Assembly: GCA_017558425.1 (NCBI GenBank)
Contig: JAFYVD010000051.1
Location: forward strand, 1-12,543
DNA length: 12,543 nucleotides
From: Clostridia bacterium
Lineage (GTDB): Bacteria > Bacillota_A > Clostridia > RUG12999
Direction: 5' to 3'
The notes below the pieces were generated by a model. The model did not search any database, had not been told where the DNA came from, and saw nothing but the letters and a program-made list of their open reading frames with translations. Every line of letters begins with the position of its first letter. The first letter of the stretch is position 1. The translations under genes were made by a program, and so were the position numbers. Below, piece after piece: positions 1 to 6,680 of this stretch.

Positions 1-195
1 ATTAACAAAGATGCAAAGAAATTTGATGCGCTCAAATATATCGATGTATTAAGCAGAGGTCTTGGAGTTATGGATTCTACAGCTACAAGCCTTTGTATGG
101 ATAACAATATTCCCATCCGTGTGTTCGGCCTGGACGTTCCGTCTAACATTTTGGACGCTGTTATGGGCAAAGAAATCGGAACATTAGTAGATTAA
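1..195 (+). CDS. pyrH: UMP kinase, C-terminal end (partial at left edge)
   Basis: The first 64 codons of the window are an open frame ending in TAA at 193-195; the start lies outside. UMP kinase phosphorylates UMP to UDP with ATP in the cytosol, in pyrimidine nucleotide synthesis. The visible tail has the family's closing pattern: a [19 protein letters not shown] segment (residues 21-39 of the fragment), in which the MD-STA-SLC core is conserved in bacterial PyrH, then an [11 protein letters not shown] end. The next gene is frr, 16 bases on, which is the usual neighbour in Firmicutes and many other bacteria. Nothing can be said about the N-terminal ATP and UMP sites. The identification rests on the tail motif plus gene order. 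Confidence 0.93.
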   Translation: MNKDAKKFDALKYIDVLSRGLGVMDSTATSLCMDNNIPIRVFGLDVPSNILDAVMGKEIGTLVD

Positions 196-211
196 GAAAG
201 GAAAGATAACT

Positions 212-766
212 ATGAAAACAAATCTCAATAACATGAATGAAAAAATGGAAAAATCTATTGCAAGTTTTGCAAATGAAATGGCGTCTGTTCGTGCAGGCAG
301 AGCTAATGCTGCTGTTTTAAACGGAATTAAAGTTGATTATTACGGCACACCCACTCCCATTGCGCAGATTGCTTCAATTTCTGTTCCGGAAGCACATTCA
401 ATCGTTATTCAGCCGTGGGATGCTTCTGCACTTAAGGATATTGAAAAAGCAATCAATATGTCTGACCTTGGAATTAACCCTGCAAATGACGGCAAAACCA
501 TCAGACTCAACTTCCCTCCGTTGACAGAGGAAAGAAGAAAAGAATTTGTTAAAGAAGTTCGCAAAATGAGCGAAAATGCAAAGGTTGCAGTTCGCAATCT
601 TCGTCGTGATTGTGTTGATAAATACAAAGATATGAAGAAAAAGAGCGAAATTACAGAAGATGAAATGAAGAATATGGAAAAAGATATTCAGACTTCTACT
701 GACAAATACATTGAAAAAATTGACAAAATGCTTGCTGACAAGGAAAAAGAATTGCTTGCAATCTGA
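212..766 (+). CDS. frr: Ribosome recycling factor
   Basis: A 184-residue protein, the standard length for RRF, which with EF-G splits the post-termination ribosome so subunits can be reused. The N-terminal helix leads into a SVRAGRANAAVL segment (25-36) and then the beta-rich second domain (about 31-104), with YYGTPTPI at 43-50 and NFPPLTEERR at 100-109. The long helices return with VRNLRRD at 127-133, which carries the conserved arginines of the ribosome-binding face. A purine-rich Shine-Dalgarno (AAAGGA, 197-202) sits 9 bases before the ATG. Codon choice (GCT, GTT, ACA, CTT) is that of a highly expressed gene and differs from the GCG/GTG-rich genes later in the operon. Confidence 0.97.
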   Translation: MKTNLNNMNEKMEKSIASFANEMASVRAGRANAAVLNGIKVDYYGTPTPIAQIASISVPEAHSIVIQPWDASALKDIEKAINMSDLGINPANDGKTIRLNFPPLTEERRKEFVKEVRKMSENAKVAVRNLRRDCVDKYKDMKKKSEITEDEMKNMEKDIQTSTDKYIEKIDKMLADKEKELLAI

Positions 767-776
767 GTGAAATAAA

Positions 777-1550
777 GTGAAACTTGCAACTCTAAAACCC
801 CTTTACAGTAATTTTAGACAAAAATTTATAAAAGACGTGGAAATAGATATGACCCGCCTGCCCAGACATATTGCCATCATTATGGATGGCAACGGCAGGT
901 GGGCTAAACGTCGTGGCCTTGGCAGAAAAGCAGGCCACGCGGCAGGTGCGGAAACCTTGAGAGAAATTGCAGATTACTGCAGCGATATTGGTATAGAAGT
1001 TCTGACGGCGTATGCTTTTTCTACAGAAAACTGGAAACGTCCAAAAGAAGAAGTCGACGCACTTATGGATTTGCTTTACGATTATCTGTGCGATGCGGAT
1101 AAAAAACTTGTGGGCAGAAACAACAAAGTCAGAGTGATAGGCAACCGTGAGCCTCTCCGCAAAGATATTCAGGAGAAAATGGCAGAGGTTGAAAAAATGA
1201 CCGAAAATAATACCGGCATGGTGCTGAATCTTGCTGTTAACTATGGCGGCAGGGAAGAAATCACACAGGCGACATCTAGAATTGCCGCAGATGTGGCGTC
1301 GGGTAAAATTGATGCCGGGTCAATTGATGAAAAGTTGTTAGCAGATTATATGTACACGGCTGGACTTCCCGATCCGGACATTATTATGCGCCCAAGCGGC
1401 GAACTTCGTCTCAGCAATTTTCTTTTGTGGCAGGCGGCGTACAGCGAATTCTGGTTTGCTGATATGTGTTGGCCTGATTTTACACCCAAACATATCAAAC
1501 GGGTGATTTACGATTTTCAAAAGAGGGACAGACGTTTCGGAAAGGTATAG
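777..1550 (+). CDS. uppS: Undecaprenyl diphosphate synthase (cis-prenyltransferase)
   Basis: A 257-residue isoprenyl transferase that extends farnesyl diphosphate with isopentenyl diphosphate in cis to make the C55 lipid carrier of peptidoglycan and wall polymers. The catalytic loop HIAIIMDGNGRWAKRR is at 31-46, with the essential Asp at D37. FSTENWKRP is at 81-89, the NYGGREE stretch at 155-161, and the signature DPDIIMRPSGELRLSNFLL at 199-217. The start is GTG at 777, with GAGTGA (765-770) six bases upstream. An alternative ATG at 850 would remove 24 residues and has a weaker ribosome site. The GTG start gives a length close to Bacillus UppS, so I prefer it. The gap to frr is 10 bases, implying co-transcription. 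It would use precursors made by the MEP genes dxr and ispG in the same operon. Confidence 0.95.
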   Translation: MKLATLKPLYSNFRQKFIKDVEIDMTRLPRHIAIIMDGNGRWAKRRGLGRKAGHAAGAETLREIADYCSDIGIEVLTAYAFSTENWKRPKEEVDALMDLLYDYLCDADKKLVGRNNKVRVIGNREPLRKDIQEKMAEVEKMTENNTGMVLNLAVNYGGREEITQATSRIAADVASGKIDAGSIDEKLLADYMYTAGLPDPDIIMRPSGELRLSNFLLWQAAYSEFWFADMCWPDFTPKHIKRVIYDFQKRDRRFGKV

Positions 1551-1559
1551 GGTGTTGAT

Positions 1560-2378
1560 ATGGCAAAAAGAACTATCAGCGCATTTGTCGCAATAGCACT
1601 GTTGGCACTGCTTGTATGGGCAGATGTTTTCACAAAATTGCCGATAGTAAATTCGCTTCTTGGAATAATGCTTGTTGTGGCATTGTACGAGGTATATAAA
1701 CCGTTTGGTTTTATGAAAAAAATACCGCTTCTTGTTGTTGGGGCGGTGTTTGGTTTACTTGTTTTTAATTTTGATGCGACGGGCAGTTTTATGATGATGC
1801 AGTTCATTGTTATGTTTGCTGTTGTGTCTATGTTTGTAGTGGCGGTAATATGCCACAAAACAGTAAACCTTTCGGATATATGCACTCTGTTTTTCATGAC
1901 GGCGTATGTATCTTTTGGAATGCTCCACATAAGATTGTTGTACAAAGGAGATTTTGGTCTTGTTATGATTCTGACGGCACTTATAGCCGCGTTTCTGACA
2001 GATACCGGCGCGTATTTCAGCGGTTACTTTTTCGGAAAACATAAACTTATTCCCGAAGTCAGCCCCAAGAAAACTGTTGAAGGTGCAATTGGCGGCGTTG
2101 TTGTGGCAATGCTTTCTATGGTTGCTTATTCCTGGATTTTGACATTTTTCGGAATAAAAACTAACATTTTAAATATAGTAATTATCGGGGGAGTTGCATC
2201 GGTGATGTCCCAGTTCGGAGACCTTTCAGCTTCTCTGGTTAAAAGAAGCCTTGGTATCAAGGATTACGGTGATATTATGCCCGGTCACGGCGGAGTGTTG
2301 GACCGTATCGACAGTCTGATTTTCACAGCTCCTGTGGTGTTTTATCTTGACAGATTACTGACTATTATAATCAAGTGA
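1560..2378 (+). CDS. cdsA: Phosphatidate cytidylyltransferase
   Basis: A 272-residue polytopic membrane enzyme that makes CDP-diacylglycerol from phosphatidate and CTP, the branch point of phospholipid synthesis. Most of the first 160 residues are hydrophobic helices (about 5-25, 30-48, 53-70, 78-98, 107-126, 133-157). A conserved cytosolic SPKKTVEG stretch follows at 168-175. The family signature lies at 225-251, with key residues S225, K228, R229, K234, D235, H243, G244, G245, D248, R249 and D251. The ATG is preceded by AGGGTG (1549-1554), five bases away. The gap to uppS is 9 bases and to dxr 10 bases. Length and motifs are normal for the family. Confidence 0.96.
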   Translation: MAKRTISAFVAIALLALLVWADVFTKLPIVNSLLGIMLVVALYEVYKPFGFMKKIPLLVVGAVFGLLVFNFDATGSFMMMQFIVMFAVVSMFVVAVICHKTVNLSDICTLFFMTAYVSFGMLHIRLLYKGDFGLVMILTALIAAFLTDTGAYFSGYFFGKHKLIPEVSPKKTVEGAIGGVVVAMLSMVAYSWILTFFGIKTNILNIVIIGGVASVMSQFGDLSASLVKRSLGIKDYGDIMPGHGGVLDRIDSLIFTAPVVFYLDRLLTIIIK

Positions 2379-2388
2379 CGGTGTACCA

Positions 2389-3525
2389 ATGAAAAATATA
2401 TCCATTCTCGGCTCAACGGGGTCTATCGGAACACAGACTCTGGACATTGCCGAAGTAAATAAAGAATTTAATATTGTGGCTCTTTGTGCCAACAAAAATG
2501 TTTCGCTGATTGAAAAACAAATCAGACAATTTAAACCCAAATATGCGGCTATGATGGATGAAAAAGCGGCTGAGGAACTGAAAATCAAGGTTGCCGATTT
2601 GCCTGTTAAAGTTATGTCGGGGATTGAAGGCGTTTGCGCCTGTGCAACTGCAGATGAGGTTGATACTGTTGTAACTGCCGTGGTTGGTGTTATTGGACTT
2701 GTGCCAACCATAGAAGCGGTAAAAGCGGGCAAAACCATTGCGCTTGCAAACAAGGAAACACTTGTTGCAGGTGGTAGCATTGTTATGCCTCTTGCAAAAG
2801 AAAAAGGCGTAAAAATTCTACCTGTAGACAGCGAACATTCGGCTATTTTTCAATGCATCGCAAACAGCCATGTGAAACCGTCAAAAATTCTGCTCACAGC
2901 ATCGGGCGGAGCATTTTTTGGCAAATCAAAGGAAGAAATTGAAAATGCCAAAGCGGAAGATGCATTGAAACATCCCAATTGGGATATGGGCGCAAAGGTT
3001 ACAATAGACAGTGCGTCACTGATGAACAAGGGGCTTGAAGTGATAGAAGCTACCTGGCTTTTTGATATGCCTGCAGACGATATAGAAGTTATTGTTCAGA
3101 GGCAGAGTATCATCCATTCTATGGTAGAATTTGAGGACAATTCGGTTATTGCACAGCTTTCGGTTCCTGACATGAGGTTGCCCATTTCGTATGCGTTGAC
3201 CTATCCCGAAAGAAAGTATTGCAAAACCGAAAAAATTGACTTTTTCAAACTGGCAAACCTTACTTTTGACAAACCGGACACTGATACTTTCAGGTGCCTT
3301 AAACTTGCATACAATGCGGCAAAAGCGGGCGGAAGTATGCCTGCTGTGATGAACGCCGCAAACGAAGAGGCTGTTCGCCTGTTCCTTAAAGGAAGAATTA
3401 AGTTTGGCGATATAAGCAGAATGGTAGAAAGTGAGATGGATGCTCACAAGGTGATAGATAATCCAAAACTTGAGGACATTCTTGCGATTAATCGCGAAAT
3501 GTCTGCGAAATATTTGAGAAAATAA
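2389..3525 (+). CDS. dxr: 1-deoxy-D-xylulose 5-phosphate reductoisomerase
   Basis: A 378-residue cytosolic enzyme of the MEP isoprenoid pathway that rearranges and reduces DXP to MEP using NADPH and a divalent metal; it is the fosmidomycin target. The NADPH-binding GSTGSIGTQ is at 8-16 and LANKETLVAGG at 119-129. The metal-site sequence PVDSEHSAIFQ at 145-155 supplies D147 and E149, and E217 in the MNKGLE stretch (212-217) is the expected third ligand. The flexible loop with HPNW is at 195-198. The C-terminal helical domain ends around 378, the usual length. Its ribosome site is weak (GGTG, 2380-2383), so its expression may depend partly on coupling to cdsA 10 bases upstream. All active-site residues I can check are intact. 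Confidence 0.97.
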   Translation: MKNISILGSTGSIGTQTLDIAEVNKEFNIVALCANKNVSLIEKQIRQFKPKYAAMMDEKAAEELKIKVADLPVKVMSGIEGVCACATADEVDTVVTAVVGVIGLVPTIEAVKAGKTIALANKETLVAGGSIVMPLAKEKGVKILPVDSEHSAIFQCIANSHVKPSKILLTASGGAFFGKSKEEIENAKAEDALKHPNWDMGAKVTIDSASLMNKGLEVIEATWLFDMPADDIEVIVQRQSIIHSMVEFEDNSVIAQLSVPDMRLPISYALTYPERKYCKTEKIDFFKLANLTFDKPDTDTFRCLKLAYNAAKAGGSMPAVMNAANEEAVRLFLKGRIKFGDISRMVESEMDAHKVIDNPKLEDILAINREMSAKYLRK

Positions 3526-3549
3526 TTTTTGAAAGGCTATGAAGGTGTA

Positions 3550-4569
3550 ATGAACATAGTTTTTACAATAATAATTGCGATAGCAGTTTTTATGTTGATT
3601 ATTCTGATTCATGAATTCGGACATTTTGTTGTGGCGAAGAGTTCCGGCGTGCTGGTTCATGAATTTTCAATAGGATTCGGACCTAAGCTTTTAAAATGGA
3701 AAAAAGGCGAAACAGAGTATTCACTGAGAATTTTTCCTGTGGGCGGTTTTGTGCGCCTTGAAGGTGAGGACGAAGATTCGAAAGACCCGCGAGCGCTGAA
3801 TAATAAACCGGTCGGTAAAAGGCTGGCGGTTATGGCAGCCGGAGCGGGCTTTAATGTTATAACGGGATTTTTGGCGATGACCATTTTCTTTGCGATGCAA
3901 CCGCAGTATACAACGCTTGAAATCGGAAAGGTTCTGGATATTCCGGGGTCTCAGGCGGCGCAGTATCTCGAAGTGGGAGATAAAATTGTTTCGCTTGACG
4001 GGAAAAAAGTTTGGAATTTTAACGATTTTTCCTTTATTATGAGCAATGCGGATGTAAAAAATCCTGTGGAAGTGGGGATAAAGCGCGGCGGAGAAAAACT
4101 GGTTGTTGAAGTTCAGCCGGTTGAATATGAAGGCAGATATCTTCTCGGAATAGAGATGATGCGTGAGAATATGAATCTCAAAAATGCTATAATATGCGGA
4201 TTTAACGAAACTTTTTATATGGTGCGACTGGTTGTATATTCGCTGATGATGCTTGTGACAGGCAAAGTTCCCGTGAGTGCTATGTCGGGTCCTGTGGGTA
4301 CTACTGTGCTCATAGGTCAGGCGGCTCGGCAAGGGCTTGATTGGCTGATTTATATGTTCGCACTTTTGTCGGTAAATATAGGCATTTTCAATGTGATCCC
4401 GTTCCCGGCTCTTGACGGTGGCAGAATTTTCTTCTTGCTTATTGAAATGATAAGGAGAAAACCCATTCCTCCCGAAAAGGAAGGTATGATTCATTTTGTG
4501 GGGCTAGTAATACTGATGCTATTTATGATATTTGTAACATCCAGCGACATTTTTAAACTATTTGCGTAA
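3550..4569 (+). CDS. rseP: Site-2 intramembrane zinc metalloprotease, RseP family
   Basis: A 339-residue membrane protease that cuts transmembrane segments, typically of anti-sigma factors or leftover signal peptides (RasP/RseP family). The zinc motif HEFGH is at 21-25 inside the first membrane helix. The second catalytic element, in FNVIPFPALDGGRI, spans 280-293 with D289 as metal ligand. A PDZ domain lies at about 118-195 between them, and a last membrane helix at about 313-330. I chose ATG 3550; an in-frame TTG at 3529 would add seven residues that are not hydrophobic. GAAAGG (3531-3536) is 13 bases from the ATG, rather far, and AAGGTG (3542-3547) is only 2 bases away, so initiation may be weak or coupled to dxr. 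The substrate is not evident here; a sigma gene lies downstream, but SigH is not normally controlled by S2P. Confidence 0.95.
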   Translation: MNIVFTIIIAIAVFMLIILIHEFGHFVVAKSSGVLVHEFSIGFGPKLLKWKKGETEYSLRIFPVGGFVRLEGEDEDSKDPRALNNKPVGKRLAVMAAGAGFNVITGFLAMTIFFAMQPQYTTLEIGKVLDIPGSQAAQYLEVGDKIVSLDGKKVWNFNDFSFIMSNADVKNPVEVGIKRGGEKLVVEVQPVEYEGRYLLGIEMMRENMNLKNAIICGFNETFYMVRLVVYSLMMLVTGKVPVSAMSGPVGTTVLIGQAARQGLDWLIYMFALLSVNIGIFNVIPFPALDGGRIFFLLIEMIRRKPIPPEKEGMIHFVGLVILMLFMIFVTSSDIFKLFA

Positions 4570-4581
4570 GGGGCGAACGAA

Positions 4582-5634
4582 ATGTATCTTCGTGAAAATA
4601 CAAGAAAATTTAATTTGGGTGGACTGGATTTTGGCGGAAACTCTAAAATCTATATCCAAAGTATGACCAATACCAAAACTCAGGATGCGGCGGCTACTGT
4701 GGCGCAGATAAAAGAGCTTGAAGAGGCCGGCTGCGAGATTGCACGTGTTGCGGTGCCTGATATGCAGGCCGCTGAAGCGGTGAAGGAAATTAAAAAGAAT
4801 ATAAAAATTCCGCTTGTTGCAGATATTCATTTTGACTATCGTCTTGCGGTGGAATGTATAAAGAACGGCGTGGATAAAATTCGTCTGAACCCCGGAAATA
4901 TCGGCGGCGAGGATAGGGTGAAAACGGTTGCAGACCTTGCAAAAGAGAGGAATATACCCATCAGAATCGGCGTTAACGGCGGTTCGTTGGAGAAAGATTT
5001 GCTTGAAAAATACGGGTCTCCCACTCCACAGGCGATTGTGGAGAGTGCAAAACGCCACGTGGCACTTTTGGAAAAATTCGGGTTTTATGACATTGCGGTT
5101 TCACTTAAGTGCTCGGATGTAAATAAAACCCTTGAATCATACAGACTTTTTGCCGAAACAAGCGATATCCCGCTTCACCTCGGAATCACCGAGGCTGGCG
5201 GCGGTTTTGAAGGAATTGTAAAATCTTCTGCCGGAATAGGTGCGCTTATTGGTATGGGTATAGGAAATACAGTGAGGGTTTCGCTTACCGGTAATCCCGT
5301 TCGTGAGGTTGAGACGGCAAAAGAAATTTTAAAGGCGTTTGAAATTATTCCGAAAGGTGTGGAAATAATTTCCTGTCCCACTTGCGGCAGAACGGCGGTT
5401 GACCTTGAAAAAGTGGCAAGTGCGGTGAAAGAGCGTTTTAAAGAGTATGAGGGCAATATTACCATTGCTGTTATGGGGTGCGCCGTTAACGGTCCCGGAG
5501 AGGCGAGAGAAGCTGATATCGGGGTTGCCTGCGGAAATGGAGAAGGTTTGATTTTCAAAAAAGGTAAAACGATTGAAAAGGTGAAAGAATCCGAGATAGC
5601 AGGAGCACTTTATAAAATAGCCGAGGAGATTTAA
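4582..5634 (+). CDS. ispG: 4-hydroxy-3-methylbut-2-en-1-yl diphosphate synthase (GcpE)
   Basis: A 350-residue [4Fe-4S] enzyme of the MEP pathway that reductively opens MEcPP to HMBPP. The N-terminal TIM barrel has the substrate-binding SMTNTKTQD (27-35), DIHFDYRLA (81-89) and KIRLNPGNIG (99-108). The C-terminal cluster domain has CPTCGRT (265-271) and GCAVNGPGEA (299-308). Cluster ligands are C265, C268, C300 and E307, all present. This is the short bacterial form without the extra domain of plant-type enzymes. AAGGGG (4568-4573) gives a good ribosome site eight bases before the ATG. It lies 12 bases after rseP, and together with dxr it supplies isoprenoid precursors for uppS in the same operon. 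Confidence 0.97.
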   Translation: MYLRENTRKFNLGGLDFGGNSKIYIQSMTNTKTQDAAATVAQIKELEEAGCEIARVAVPDMQAAEAVKEIKKNIKIPLVADIHFDYRLAVECIKNGVDKIRLNPGNIGGEDRVKTVADLAKERNIPIRIGVNGGSLEKDLLEKYGSPTPQAIVESAKRHVALLEKFGFYDIAVSLKCSDVNKTLESYRLFAETSDIPLHLGITEAGGGFEGIVKSSAGIGALIGMGIGNTVRVSLTGNPVREVETAKEILKAFEIIPKGVEIISCPTCGRTAVDLEKVASAVKERFKEYEGNITIAVMGCAVNGPGEAREADIGVACGNGEGLIFKKGKTIEKVKESEIAGALYKIAEEI

Positions 5635-5635
5635 T

Positions 5636-6622
5636 ATGTTTTACAAGTTTGTACAAAGGCCCGGTAAACTTACAAAATGTCCGAAATTGTTTTGGGAGTT
5701 TTATGTTATAAACTCACTGAATGTTGCAAGCTCAAAAATAAGAAAGAAAAAACTGAAAACCAGCAAAGTGTGGGGGAGAAAAATACATACCAAGGAAGAG
5801 GCCAATCAGCTCATTTTAAAGGGGCTGGAAGGGGACAAACCATTCTTTGTCAGCAGATGCGGAAACCGCGAACTGAGAATAGTGATTTTGAAAGAACTGA
5901 TGAATCTGGATGCCGCAGACGGTTATCCGAAATCTGTTCTTGAAGGCGGATGCAACAATGCGGGCGTTTTCCCACCAACTCCTGAGATGGCAGATGTTTT
6001 TGCAAAGATATATTCGGAAGCGAAAATGCAGGCGGATGTCACGGTGTATTGGGGGCATATTCTGGGCGAAAAATATTTGATGGACAAGTATGCTCCAAAT
6101 GCGGAAATTATCCCCTCAAGGCCGATTGAACCATTCGGGTTTAATAAACCGTGGACTTCGGCACTGAAAGGGAAAAAGGTGTTGGTGATTCATCCTTTTG
6201 CAAAAACCATTGAAAAACAGTATGAAAAAAGAGAAGGGATTCATAAGCAATCGGATATTTTGCCTGAATTTGAGCTGAAAACCTTAAAAGCTGTTCAATC
6301 GAGTGCAGGCAATGATTGTGGGTTTGAAAGTTGGAAAGCCGCTCTCGAATATATGGAAAATGAAATAGACAAAATTGATTTTGATGTCGCTCTTCTGGGA
6401 TGTGGCGGCTATGCCGTTCCTTTGGGGGCGTATATTAAAAAAATGGGTAAAAAAGCGGTTGTTACAGGTGGATTTACGCAAATTTTGTTTGGAATAAAGG
6501 GCGACAGATGGGAACGTTCGCGTCCCGATATTGTTGCTATGTATAATGAAAACTGGGTTCGTCCCGACGAGGATGACAGACCTGAAAAAAGTAAAAATGT
6601 TGAAGATGGTGCGTATTGGTAA
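5636..6622 (+). CDS. Putative GT-D-fold glycosyltransferase-like protein
   Basis: A 328-residue protein without signal peptide or clear membrane helix, so probably cytosolic. I recognise it only loosely. SRCGNRE at 73-79 resembles the R-x-G-[DN]-x-E nucleotide-sugar/metal motif of GT-D (DUF1792-type) glycosyltransferases. KVLVIHPFAKTIEKQ at 181-195, FDVALLGCGGYAVPLG at 249-264 and TGGFTQILFGIKGDRW at 277-292 match the core of that family as I remember it. A basic patch (KIRKKKLKTSK, 34-44) could bind a membrane surface. The C-terminus ends in VEDGAYW. Its ATG comes one base after the ispG stop, with GAGGAG (5623-5628) overlapping the ispG end, so it is the last gene of the isoprenoid/lipid operon. 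Donor, acceptor and pathway are unknown; a wall or lipid-linked glycan is an inference from context. Confidence 0.6.
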   Translation: MFYKFVQRPGKLTKCPKLFWEFYVINSLNVASSKIRKKKLKTSKVWGRKIHTKEEANQLILKGLEGDKPFFVSRCGNRELRIVILKELMNLDAADGYPKSVLEGGCNNAGVFPPTPEMADVFAKIYSEAKMQADVTVYWGHILGEKYLMDKYAPNAEIIPSRPIEPFGFNKPWTSALKGKKVLVIHPFAKTIEKQYEKREGIHKQSDILPEFELKTLKAVQSSAGNDCGFESWKAALEYMENEIDKIDFDVALLGCGGYAVPLGAYIKKMGKKAVVTGGFTQILFGIKGDRWERSRPDIVAMYNENWVRPDEDDRPEKSKNVEDGAYW

Positions 6623-6680
6623 CGTTTGTGCAACTTTTTGGCACTTTTGAATGTGTTAATAGTAAAAAGGAGGCGTTTGT

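Noticed and set aside
3721..4494. - strand open frame of 257 codons opposite rseP
   Set aside because: Composition is typical of a shadow frame (many His, Arg, Asn) and the + strand gene is certain.
6628..6650. GTGC / GCAC inverted repeat followed by TTTT after the glycosyltransferase-like gene, as a possible operon terminator
   Set aside because: The stem has only four pairs with a nine-base loop and the T run is short and interrupted, so it is too weak to call.
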